The position numbers and the translations under genes are program-made. The notes under the pieces were generated by a model. The model was given only the letters and a program-made list of their open reading frames with translations. It was not told the origin of the DNA and made no database searches. Of a stretch of 64,000 bases of DNA, positions 18,682 to 26,765 are shown in pieces. The stretch's first letter is position 1. Each line of letters begins with the position of its first letter. The stretch comes from Paenarthrobacter nicotinovorans. GTDB lineage: Bacteria > Actinomycetota > Actinomycetes > Actinomycetales > Micrococcaceae. The stretch lies in the NCBI RefSeq assembly GCF_021919345.1, contig NZ_CP089293.1, positions 3,844,001 through 3,908,000 on the forward strand. Direction: 5' to 3'.

Positions 18682-19599
18682 TCAGGCGGCTGCGGCACCC
18701 AGGAGGCTGTGGATTTCGTCCAGGACAGCCTTGACGATGGGCCGCCTGGCATCACTGCTGCGCGTCACTGTCAGGACGCGCCTTTGGATGTGCGGCTTGT
18801 CGAACGCATGGATTCCCACGGGCGCCACAGTGCTGTCCACGGAGAGCGGAGGGAGCAGGGAGATGCCCCGGCCCCGGGAAATGGACTCCACCAGCAGCAG
18901 CAGATCGTCCACTACCCAGCGGATGTTGGGCTCGAAGCCCTCATTCCGGCAGGCGTAGCGGACTGCCTGGCCGCATGCTCCCGCGTCCGGGGTCAGCACC
19001 CAGGCCTCATTCCTGAGGTCCGACAACTTGAGCCTGGGCGGGACCTCGTAGTCCGGCGGCGTGACCAGCACCAGCGGCTCGCTGAGCACTTCCCTGGTGA
19101 CCAGATAGTCCGGAAATGCCATGGGCACGTTGTCGTAGAGGTCGACAATCGCGATGTCCAGGGCGCCGTTCAGCAACTGCTCGATGCTGTCGACCGGTTC
19201 AACCACGTTGACGGTCAGTTCGACGTCGGGAACGGTCACCTCGAGTTTCTCGGCGACCGGAAGGAGCACTGTCCGGGCGAGGGAGGGAATGGAACCGATG
19301 CGGACCCTGCCCGAAAGATCGCCACTGAGCTGGTCCATTTCGGCGCGGGTTGCCTCCAGAAGGCGAACCACGGCCCGGGCATGCTCCACCAGGATTTCGC
19401 CGGCACCGGTCAGCCCGACGCCCCGCGATGAACGGTCGAGGAGCTGGACCCCGGTTTCCCGTTCGAGAATGCTGATCTGCTGCGAAACGGCCGAAGACGT
19501 AATGCCCAGGACACGTGCCGCACCGGCCAGGGACCCTTGCCGGGCCACCTCGTTGAGAAGGCGCAGCCGGGGCACGTCCGGAAGAGGTTTTTCGGTCAT
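18682..19599 (-). CDS. LysR-family transcriptional regulator
   Basis: 305 residues from ATG 19599; an in-frame ATG at 19614 is an alternative and neither has a good ribosome site. The N-terminal helix-turn-helix reads GSLAGAARVLGITSSAVSQQISILERE. The rest is a LysR substrate-binding domain (LSGRVRIGSIPSLARTVL, ALDIAIVDLYDN). It lies upstream of, and in line with, the RidA/racemase/ABC operon and is divergent from the M20 gene, the classic LysR arrangement. It probably activates one or both sets; the co-inducer is unknown. Confidence 0.92.
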   Translation of the reverse strand: MTEKPLPDVPRLRLLNEVARQGSLAGAARVLGITSSAVSQQISILERETGVQLLDRSSRGVGLTGAGEILVEHARAVVRLLEATRAEMDQLSGDLSGRVRIGSIPSLARTVLLPVAEKLEVTVPDVELTVNVVEPVDSIEQLLNGALDIAIVDLYDNVPMAFPDYLVTREVLSEPLVLVTPPDYEVPPRLKLSDLRNEAWVLTPDAGACGQAVRYACRNEGFEPNIRWVVDDLLLLVESISRGRGISLLPPLSVDSTVAPVGIHAFDKPHIQRRVLTVTRSSDARRPIVKAVLDEIHSLLGAAAA

Positions 19600-19625
19600 G
19601 AAACATTCTTGCACGATTAGCTATT

Positions 19626-19653
19626 CTTAAGGCAGATCTGGATGTATCTTAAG
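19626..19653. promoter_or_regulatory. Pair of CTTAAG boxes in the LysR/M20 divergent region
   Basis: CTTAAG at 19626-19631 and again at 19648-19653 are 22 bp apart, two helical turns, with matching flanks (TTCTTAAG and ATCTTAAG). A dimeric or tetrameric LysR protein could bind both on one DNA face. Confidence 0.4.
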
Positions 19654-19721
19654 TTAAACCACGAGCCGCCGAGTGGACGACGACGTCCGCAGCAGGCCCC
19701 CATCCCCTGAAAGGACGCCAC

Positions 19722-21002
19722 GTGGACATCATGGAGACGCACCCGTCCAAACTCACGCTTACCGGCATACTCGGCGCCCCCGAATCCGTTGCACGAAGCA
19801 TCACCAACACCATCGAGGACCTTGGCACGGACCTTCGCGAGCTCAGCCACGGAATCCACGGCATCGCAGAGGTTGGCTTCGAAGAACGCCTCTCGGTCGC
19901 TTTCGCCGCCGAATTCCTCAGGTATCGGGGCTATCCCGTGCAGGTGGGCCGATACGGCCTCCGCACCTCACTTCGGGCCGAGGCGGGATCCGGATCCCCG
20001 AAAGTGGCTGTCCTGGCCGAATACGATGCCCTTCCCGGCGTTGGCCATGGCTGCGGACACAACGTCATCTGCGCTGCCGCTGTCGGAGCGTTCCTCGGAG
20101 TTGCCGCCCAGGTGGAAAAGCTCGGCGGCTCAGTGGTGCTCCTCGGCACGCCTGCCGAAGAAAACGGAAACGGCAAGGAACTCATGGCCCGGGCGGGCGC
20201 CTTCGATGACATCGACGCGGCGGTGATGCTGCACCCGTTCACCGGCGAGTACGAGGTCGCCTCGTTTGCCTCCCTGGCGGTCCGCGACGTGGAGGTCACC
20301 TTCCATGGCGTTGCGGCCCACGCTTCGTCGGCCCCGCACATGGGCCGCAATGCCCTCGATGCCGTCGTGGCCGCCTACCAAGGCATCGCAGCACTCAGGC
20401 AGCACATCCCCGCCACGGACCGCCTCCACTGCATCATCACGGAGGGCGGATCAGCGGTGAACGTCGTCCCCCACCTGGCGGGCGCCGTCGTCGAAATCCG
20501 CTCCCTGGACCCGGCCGGGCTTGTGGACATTTCGCAGAAAGTGCAGGACATCCTGGAGGGCGCAGCACAGATGACCGGCACGCGGCTGGAGACCACCTGG
20601 GACCCGTTCCCGGCCTACCTCCCCGTCCGCAGCAATGACGCCTTGGCCGCGCGCTACCACGGGCACATGGCTGCGCGCGGCCGGGCCATCACCCTTGAGA
20701 CCGAACTGGTGGGCGGCGGCTGGTCCACCGACCTGGGAAACCTGAGCCTGCGGATCCCCTCGATCCATCCCACGGTGAGCATTTCCCGCGAAACTGCGGT
20801 CATGCACACGGTGGAGTTCGGCCAGCACTCCATCAGCCCCGCCGGTGATGCGGCCGTCGTGGACGGCGCAGTGGGGCTGGCGCTGACTGCGGCCGACTAT
20901 CTGGCCGACGCGCGGCTCCGGGAGCAGGTCCGCCTGGACTTCGAAGCGGCCGGCGGCGCCGTGGACGTGGAGCGGCTGCTCACACCGCCTGCAGGGAAGT
21001 AG
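19722..21002 (+). CDS. M20-family amidohydrolase/peptidase
   Basis: Metal-dependent hydrolase of the AbgB/ACY1-like M20 group, 426 residues. GTG 19722 follows AAAGGA at six bases. Metal ligands are in GHGCGHN (108-114), TPAEENGNGKELM near 145 and the C-terminal FGQHSISPAGD; the dimerisation-domain histidine is in FHGVAAHASSAPHMGRNA. Such enzymes cut N-acyl or aminobenzoyl amide bonds. It is divergent from the LysR/racemase operon and is followed after seven bases by a second LysR gene. It may release an amino acid from an imported N-acyl derivative; this is inference. Confidence 0.9.
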   Translation: MDIMETHPSKLTLTGILGAPESVARSITNTIEDLGTDLRELSHGIHGIAEVGFEERLSVAFAAEFLRYRGYPVQVGRYGLRTSLRAEAGSGSPKVAVLAEYDALPGVGHGCGHNVICAAAVGAFLGVAAQVEKLGGSVVLLGTPAEENGNGKELMARAGAFDDIDAAVMLHPFTGEYEVASFASLAVRDVEVTFHGVAAHASSAPHMGRNALDAVVAAYQGIAALRQHIPATDRLHCIITEGGSAVNVVPHLAGAVVEIRSLDPAGLVDISQKVQDILEGAAQMTGTRLETTWDPFPAYLPVRSNDALAARYHGHMAARGRAITLETELVGGGWSTDLGNLSLRIPSIHPTVSISRETAVMHTVEFGQHSISPAGDAAVVDGAVGLALTAADYLADARLREQVRLDFEAAGGAVDVERLLTPPAGK

Positions 21003-21009
21003 CACGGCC

Positions 21010-21993
21010 ATGCTGAATCCCGTCCATTTGCGCACCCTCACCGTGGTGCTCAGAACAGGCTCCTTCGCTGACGCCGCGCGCGAGATCGGCTACACCGGGT
21101 CAGCCGTTTCGCAGCAGGTGGCGGCTTTGGAACGCGCAGTGCAGGCACCCTTGGTGGAGCGTGACGCCCAAAGCATCCGACCCACCGAGGCGGCAAAGTT
21201 CCTGGCAGCCCGGGCACATGACATCATCAACGCCCTGGGCAACCTGGAAGACGACATGAAGGGTTTCAGCAAGGGCGACTACGGCCTCATGCGCCTGGGC
21301 AGCTTCAGCACAGCAAGCCAACGGCTCCTCCCCGACGGCCTGGCCTCGTACCTGCGCAGGCATCCCAACTCCAGCGTGGACCTGGAAGAGGGCGGCCCCG
21401 CCGAGCTCGCGGGCATGGTCCGGGACTCCACGCTCGATGTCGCCGTGGTGTTCCATTACGACCTCGTCCCCCAGCAATGGCCGTCGAACGTGGCGGCAAC
21501 ACCACTCCTTGCGGAGGAACTGCTGCTCCTGCTCCCTGAGTCCCATCGCCTGGCCGGCGCGGAGAACATCACCCTGCAGGACCTTGCGCAGGAACTTTGG
21601 GTCTCGACAAAAGAGGACTCATCCGGCGACGCCTGCCTCAGGCACCTGTGCGCAAGCGGCGGATTCGCACCCCGCATTCCGGTGCGCAGCAACAACTACG
21701 ACGCCCTCCGCGGCATGGTCCGCTCCGGGCTGGGCATAGCGCTGGTCCCGGCCATGGACCACGTACCCACGGACCGGATCGTGGCGACGGGCATCTCCGG
21801 CTGTACGGCCCGGCGCCACATCTCAGCACTCAGGCAGAAGTCGCAGGCCGGCGTTTCCATCACGAGTTTCCTGCAGTGCCTGGGCCGTGCTGCGGACAAG
21901 CTGGCCGCGTCCCATAGCGGCATCGTCCGTCAGACGAAGCAGCCCGACGCGGTGGCGCCGATGGGCTACCTTGCCGGGCTCCGCGCGTCGTAA
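21010..21993 (+). CDS. LysR-family transcriptional regulator
   Basis: 327 residues. The N-terminal helix-turn-helix is GSFADAAREIGYTGSAVSQQVAALE, followed by a LysR effector domain with DVAVVFHYDL and GMVRSGLGIALVPAMD. It starts seven bases after the M20 gene, so the two are probably one transcript. The window thus has two LysR genes framing a single catabolic set, and this one may respond to a different intermediate. It ends 16 bases from the convergent LacI gene. Confidence 0.92.
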   Translation: MLNPVHLRTLTVVLRTGSFADAAREIGYTGSAVSQQVAALERAVQAPLVERDAQSIRPTEAAKFLAARAHDIINALGNLEDDMKGFSKGDYGLMRLGSFSTASQRLLPDGLASYLRRHPNSSVDLEEGGPAELAGMVRDSTLDVAVVFHYDLVPQQWPSNVAATPLLAEELLLLLPESHRLAGAENITLQDLAQELWVSTKEDSSGDACLRHLCASGGFAPRIPVRSNNYDALRGMVRSGLGIALVPAMDHVPTDRIVATGISGCTARRHISALRQKSQAGVSITSFLQCLGRAADKLAASHSGIVRQTKQPDAVAPMGYLAGLRAS

Positions 21994-22009
21994 TCCTGCC
22001 AGCTGAACC

Positions 22010-23026
22010 CTAGTTGGGCGAGCCGGCCGTACTCTGGCGCACTACGAGCTCAGGGGTGAACACGACGGCGCGATGCTTGGTTCCGCCGTTTTCCTGCTCT
22101 TCGGCGAGGAGCTCGATCGCTGTCCGCCCCAGGGCTTCGGTGGGCTGTCGGATGGAGGACAAAGGAACGACGGCGGAAATGGCGAAATCGATGTCGTCGT
22201 ACCCGATCAGGGCAATGTCCTCCGGGATGCGGACGGTGCGGAGCATGGTCAACGACTGCATGACGCCGAGGGCCAGGAGATCGTTGGAGCAGAAGACGGC
22301 CTCGGGCCTGTCAGCGGGATCGCGCTCCACCAGCGCGTTTCCCACTTGCCGGCCGGCCAGGACAGTTTGCCCCGCAGAGTCGAGTACCTCCATGGTCGCC
22401 TCCGGGACTTCCGCCACAGCACGCTGCGCGCCCTCAAGCCTGCTGGATACCTGGCGGATGGAGGGGCTTCCAACGAAGGCCAGACGACGGCGACCCAGGT
22501 CCAGCAAGTGCCGGGCCGCGAGATAGCCGCCTTCCTGGTCGTCCACGGAGACTGAGCTGCAGCGTTCCGTGTCGGCGAGCTGATCCACCAGGACCGTGGG
22601 GACTCCGCGCTCCCTGAGGGTATCGATCCGCGCTTCGACGTCCCCGACAGGTGACAGGAGCAGGCCCTGTACACGCTGCTCCTGGAAGAGATCCATGTAA
22701 TGCGCTTCGCGGGTAGCGTCCTGGCCGCTGTCGCCCACCAGCACCACGCTGCCCAGGGCGGTTGCGGCATCTTCGGCGGCACGGGCCACGGAAGAGAAGA
22801 AGGGGTTTCCGACATCGAGGACGATGAGCCCGATGGTCCGGCTTTGACCGGCGCGGAGTTGGCGGGCGGCGTCATTGCGCACGAAGCCAAGTTCGGCGAT
22901 GGATTTGAGGACGCGTTCTTTGGTCTTTTGGGAAACCCTGTCCGGATAATTCAGCACATTGGAGACAGTTCCCACGGCAACGTGTGCGTGGTTGGCGACG
23001 TCCTTGATGCTCGCTGTTTGGGACAT
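22010..23026 (-). CDS. LacI-family regulator, probable repressor of rhamnose catabolism
   Basis: 338 residues from ATG 23026 with GGAAAG upstream; a longer frame to 23266 would run through the promoter region. The helix-turn-helix is TASIKDVANHAHVAVGTVSNVLN. The ligand domain has LVGDSGQDATREAHYMDLF, SVDDQEGGYLAARHLLDLG and IALIGYDDIDFAISAVVPLSSIRQP, standard LacI features. It is divergent from rhaM-rhaI-rhaD-rhaB. A perfect palindrome sits on the rha promoter (23100-23127), so a rhamnose-responsive repressor role is likely. Confidence 0.9.
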   Translation of the reverse strand: MSQTASIKDVANHAHVAVGTVSNVLNYPDRVSQKTKERVLKSIAELGFVRNDAARQLRAGQSRTIGLIVLDVGNPFFSSVARAAEDAATALGSVVLVGDSGQDATREAHYMDLFQEQRVQGLLLSPVGDVEARIDTLRERGVPTVLVDQLADTERCSSVSVDDQEGGYLAARHLLDLGRRRLAFVGSPSIRQVSSRLEGAQRAVAEVPEATMEVLDSAGQTVLAGRQVGNALVERDPADRPEAVFCSNDLLALGVMQSLTMLRTVRIPEDIALIGYDDIDFAISAVVPLSSIRQPTEALGRTAIELLAEEQENGGTKHRAVVFTPELVVRQSTAGSPN

Positions 23027-23071
23027 GCTTTCCGTTCTCGCTGGTCGAAAATCAAGGACGCTGGAAACGCC

Positions 23072-23127
23072 TTGACACCCTCTGCTTGCCGAGGGTAATT
23101 TGAATCGTAACAAATGAAACGATTCAA
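23072..23127 (+). promoter_or_regulatory. rha operon promoter and LacI-type operator
   Basis: A consensus TTGACA (23072-23077) and a TAATTT -10 (23096-23101) are 18 bases apart. Overlapping the -10 and start point is a perfect inverted repeat: TTGAATCGT (23100-23108), ten bases, ACGATTCAA (23119-23127). The right half contains TGAAACGATTCA, close to the TGAAACGTTTCA core seen in many LacI-family operators. Confidence 0.75.
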
Positions 23128-23150
23128 AGACGAGTAACCCGGAGAACCGC

Positions 23151-23552
23151 ATGAGGGTATGTTTCCGCTCTTCCGTCCAAGCGGAACTGATGGACGAATA
23201 CAAGCGCCGCCACGCCGCCGTCTGGCCTGAGATGTTGACGGCCTTGAAGGACGCAGGGTGGAACAACTACTCGCTGTTCCTGGCACCCGACGGTCAATTG
23301 ATCGGTTACCTGGAATGCGAAGACTACGCGGCAGCACAGGCCCGTATGGCCCTCACGGACGTCAATAACCGCTGGCAAGCGGAAATGGCCACCCTGTTCG
23401 CGAACAGCAACCTCCCTCCGGACCAGGGTTTCGAAGTCATCGAAGAAGTTTTCAACCTTGAAGACCAACTGGCCGACGCCGGCAACGTCACAAACGAGGC
23501 CACGCCAGTACATACAGACACCACCATCGGACACCAGAAGGAACAATCATGA
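23151..23552 (+). CDS. rhaM: L-rhamnose mutarotase
   Basis: Small cytoplasmic enzyme of the EcsC-unrelated RhaM/DUF718 family, 133 residues, that interconverts anomers of L-rhamnose (EC 5.1.3.32). GGAGAACCGC precedes the ATG. Conserved features are MRVCFRSSVQAELMDEYKRRHAAVWPEM with the active-site histidine, and the aromatic GWNNYSLFL and NRWQAEMA stretches. A C-terminal tail of about 30 residues beyond the core is not conserved in the family as I know it. The stop overlaps the rhaI start by four bases. Confidence 0.93.
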   Translation: MRVCFRSSVQAELMDEYKRRHAAVWPEMLTALKDAGWNNYSLFLAPDGQLIGYLECEDYAAAQARMALTDVNNRWQAEMATLFANSNLPPDQGFEVIEEVFNLEDQLADAGNVTNEATPVHTDTTIGHQKEQS

Positions 23553-24715
23553 ACACCACAGAATCGGCCCTGGGCCGCCTGGGAGAACTGGCCATTGAAG
23601 TGCCGTCCTGGGCCTACGGCAATTCGGGGACCCGGTTCAAGGTCTTCGGCACCCCGGGCACGCCGCGCACCGTGCAGGAAAAGATCGCCGACGCCGCGAA
23701 GGTCCACGAGCTCACCGGCCTGGCTCCCACCGTGGCGCTGCACATTCCGTGGGACAAGGTTGACGACTACGCTGCCCTGCGCGGGTACGCCGAGGGCCTC
23801 GGGGTGGGGCTGGGCACCATCAACTCCAACACGTTCCAGGATGACGAATACAAGTTCGGCTCGCTGACCTCGTCCAACGGGTCCGTCCGCCGCCGCGCGA
23901 TTGACCACCACCTGGAGTGCATCGAGATCATGCACGCCACGGGTTCGCGCGATCTGAAGATCTGGCTTGCCGATGGCACCAACTACCCGGGCCAGGACGA
24001 TATCCGCGGCCGCCAGGACCGCCTGGCTGAGTCCCTCCAGGAAATCTACGCGGGCCTGGGCGATGAGCAGCGCCTGGTCCTTGAGTACAAGTTCTTCGAG
24101 CCGGCTTTCTATCACACCGATGTTCCGGACTGGGGCACGTCCTACGCGCAGACCCTTGCCCTGGGCGAGAAGGCCTTTGTCTGCCTGGACACCGGCCACC
24201 ACGCCCCGGGCACCAACATCGAGTTCATCGTGATGCAGCTCCTTCGCCTGGGCAAGCTGGGTTCCTTCGACTTCAACTCCCGCTTCTACGCCGATGACGA
24301 CCTGATTGTGGGCGCGGCGGATCCGTTCCAGCTGTTCCGCATCATGCACGAGGTCATTCGTGGCGGCGGTTTCGGAAAAGAATCCGGCGTCGCCCTGATG
24401 TTGGACCAGTGCCACAACCTGGAAGAGAAGATCCCGGGCCAGATCCGCTCGGTGCTGAACGTCCAGGAAATGACGGCCCGCGCCCTGCTGGTGGACGCCG
24501 CCGCACTCAGCGAAGCCCAGCGCGCCGGGGACGTCCTGGCGGCAAACGGCATCTTCAACGATGCCTTCTACACCGATGTCCGCCCGGTCCTGGCCGAGTG
24601 GCGCGAATCCCGCGGCCTGCCCGCCGACCCGATGGCCGCTTACAAGGCCAGCGGATACCAGAAGAAGATCAACGAGGACCGCGCAGGCGGCCAGCAAGCC
24701 GGATGGGGCGCCTAA
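23549..24715 (+). CDS. rhaI: L-rhamnose isomerase
   Basis: Metal-dependent TIM-barrel isomerase converting L-rhamnose to L-rhamnulose, 388 residues. It belongs to the non-enteric class known from Pseudomonas stutzeri rather than the E. coli RhaA class. Visible motifs are EVPSWAYGNSGTRFKVFG, VALHIPWDKVDD, KIWLADGTNYPGQDD, EYKFFEPAFYHTDVPDWGT, CLDTGHHAPGTNIE and FDFNSRFYADDDL, which carry the metal and substrate ligands. The ATG overlaps the rhaM stop, and the aldolase gene begins two bases after its own stop. Confidence 0.93.
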   Translation: MNTTESALGRLGELAIEVPSWAYGNSGTRFKVFGTPGTPRTVQEKIADAAKVHELTGLAPTVALHIPWDKVDDYAALRGYAEGLGVGLGTINSNTFQDDEYKFGSLTSSNGSVRRRAIDHHLECIEIMHATGSRDLKIWLADGTNYPGQDDIRGRQDRLAESLQEIYAGLGDEQRLVLEYKFFEPAFYHTDVPDWGTSYAQTLALGEKAFVCLDTGHHAPGTNIEFIVMQLLRLGKLGSFDFNSRFYADDDLIVGAADPFQLFRIMHEVIRGGGFGKESGVALMLDQCHNLEEKIPGQIRSVLNVQEMTARALLVDAAALSEAQRAGDVLAANGIFNDAFYTDVRPVLAEWRESRGLPADPMAAYKASGYQKKINEDRAGGQQAGWGA

Positions 24716-24717
24716 GC

Positions 24718-26757
24718 ATGACTACCAACACCACTGTTGAAGAACTGATTTCCCGTTCCAACCGCCTCGGCGCGGACAAGCGGAACACCAACTTCGCCGG
24801 CGGCAACACCTCCGCCAAGGGCACAGAGAAGGACCCCGTCACGGGTCAGGACGTAGAGCTTCTTTGGGTCAAGGGCTCCGGCGGCGACCTCGGCACCCTG
24901 AAGGCGGAGAACCTCGCAGTACTCCGGCTGGACCGGCTGCAGGCACTGAAGTCCGTTTACCCCGGCGTCGAGCGCGAAGACGAAATGGTGGCCGCCTTCG
25001 ATTACTGCCTCCACGGCAAGGGCGGCGCCGCGCCGTCGATCGATACCGCCATGCACGGCCTGGTGGACGCCGCCCACGTTGACCACCTTCACCCGGACTC
25101 GGGCATCGCGATCGCAACCGCCGTTGACGGCGAAGCCCTGACCTCCAAGGTCTTTGGCGACAAGGTGGTGTGGGTGCCGTGGCGTCGTCCCGGTTTCCAG
25201 CTGGGCCTGGACATCGCCGCGATCAAGGAAGCCAACCCGCAGGCCATCGGCACCATCCTGGGCGGCCACGGCATCACCGCCTGGGGTGCCACCAGCGAAG
25301 AGGCCGAGGCCAACTCGTTGTGGATCATCGACCAGGCAGAGAACTACATCAAGGACAACGGCAAGGCCGAGCCCTTCGGTGCCCCGCTCCCCGGTTACGG
25401 CGCCCTCCCCGAAGCTGAGCGCAGGGCCAAGGCTGCGGCCCTCGCTCCGGTGATCCGCGGCCTGGCCTCCACTGACAAACCGCAGCTGGGGCACTTCAGC
25501 GATGACGCCGTCGTGCTTGAATTCCTTGCCGCGGAAGAGCACCCGCGCCTGGGCGCGCTGGGCACCTCCTGCCCGGACCACTTCCTCCGCACCAAGGTCA
25601 AGCCGCTGGTGCTGGACCTCCCGGCCGACGCCTCGATCGAAAACTCCGTGGCGCGCCTCAAGGAACTGCACGCCGCCTACCGCGAGGACTACCAGGCTTA
25701 CTACGACCGGCACGCTGACGCTGATTCACCGGCGCTCCGTGGCGCGGACCCGGCGATCGTGTTGGTCCCGGGCGTGGGCATGTTCTCCTTCGGCAAGGAC
25801 AAGCAGACCGCACGCGTCGCCGGCGAGTTCTACCTCAACGCCATCAACGTGATGCGCGGCGCCGAGGCCATCTCCACCTACGCCCCGATCGAGGAATCCG
25901 AGAAATTCCGCATCGAGTACTGGGCCCTGGAGGAAGCCAAGCTCGCCAGGATGCCCAAGCCCAAGTCCCACGCCACCCGCATCGCGCTGGTGACCGGTGC
26001 GGCGTCGGGTATCGGCAAGGCGATCGCCACCCGTCTGGCGTCCGACGGCGCGTGCGTGGTGATTGCCGACCTGAACCTTGAAAACGCGCAAAAGGTCGCC
26101 GAGGAACTGGGCGGTCCGGACGTCGCCATCGGCGTCCAGGCCGACGTCACCGACGAAGCCCAGATCGCTGCTGCGATCCAGGAAGCCGTGCTCGCGTTCG
26201 GCGGCCTGGACCTGGTGGTCAACAACGCCGGCCTTTCCATTTCCAAGCCGCTGCTGGAAACCACCGAGAAGGACTGGGACCTCCAGCACAACGTCATGGC
26301 CAAGGGCTCGTTCCTGGTGTCCAAGGCCGCGGCAAAGGTCATGATCGACCAAGGCATGGGCGGGGACATCATCTACATCTCCTCCAAGAACTCCGTGTTC
26401 GCCGGCCCGAACAACATCGCGTACTCCGCCACCAAGGCAGACCAAGCCCACCAGGTCCGCCTGCTCGCCGCCGAACTGGGCGATCACGGTATCCGCGTCA
26501 ACGGCATCAACCCCGACGGCGTGGTCCGCGGCTCCGGCATCTTCGCCGGCGGCTGGGGCGCAAAGCGAGCAGCCGTGTACGGCGTGGACGAGCAGGAACT
26601 GGGCAAGTACTACGCCCAACGCACGCTCCTCAAGCGCGAAGTCCTGCCCGAACACGTCGCCAACGCCGCGTCCGTGCTCACCAGCAACGAGCTCTCCCAC
26701 ACCACCGGCCTGCACATTCCCGTGGACGCCGGCGTGGCAGCAGCCTTCCTCCGCTAG
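24718..26757 (+). CDS. Bifunctional L-rhamnulose-1-phosphate aldolase / L-lactaldehyde dehydrogenase (RhaEW type)
   Basis: A two-domain fusion, 679 residues. Residues 1 to about 410 are a class II aldolase (FAGGNTSAKG, KGSGGDLGTL, VDHLHPDSGIAIATA, LGGHGITAWG) that splits L-rhamnulose-1-phosphate into DHAP and L-lactaldehyde. From about 420 a short-chain dehydrogenase has the TGAASGIGKAIA nucleotide motif, NNAGLS, the serine in YISSKNS and the YSATK catalytic pair; in this family it oxidises lactaldehyde to L-lactate. The domain order matches the fused enzyme of Bacillus and actinobacteria. The start is placed at ATG 24718, two bases after the rhaI stop; the open frame extends further upstream inside rhaI. 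Confidence 0.93.
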   Translation: MTTNTTVEELISRSNRLGADKRNTNFAGGNTSAKGTEKDPVTGQDVELLWVKGSGGDLGTLKAENLAVLRLDRLQALKSVYPGVEREDEMVAAFDYCLHGKGGAAPSIDTAMHGLVDAAHVDHLHPDSGIAIATAVDGEALTSKVFGDKVVWVPWRRPGFQLGLDIAAIKEANPQAIGTILGGHGITAWGATSEEAEANSLWIIDQAENYIKDNGKAEPFGAPLPGYGALPEAERRAKAAALAPVIRGLASTDKPQLGHFSDDAVVLEFLAAEEHPRLGALGTSCPDHFLRTKVKPLVLDLPADASIENSVARLKELHAAYREDYQAYYDRHADADSPALRGADPAIVLVPGVGMFSFGKDKQTARVAGEFYLNAINVMRGAEAISTYAPIEESEKFRIEYWALEEAKLARMPKPKSHATRIALVTGAASGIGKAIATRLASDGACVVIADLNLENAQKVAEELGGPDVAIGVQADVTDEAQIAAAIQEAVLAFGGLDLVVNNAGLSISKPLLETTEKDWDLQHNVMAKGSFLVSKAAAKVMIDQGMGGDIIYISSKNSVFAGPNNIAYSATKADQAHQVRLLAAELGDHGIRVNGINPDGVVRGSGIFAGGWGAKRAAVYGVDEQELGKYYAQRTLLKREVLPEHVANAASVLTSNELSHTTGLHIPVDAGVAAAFLR

Positions 26758-26765
26758 GACCACCA

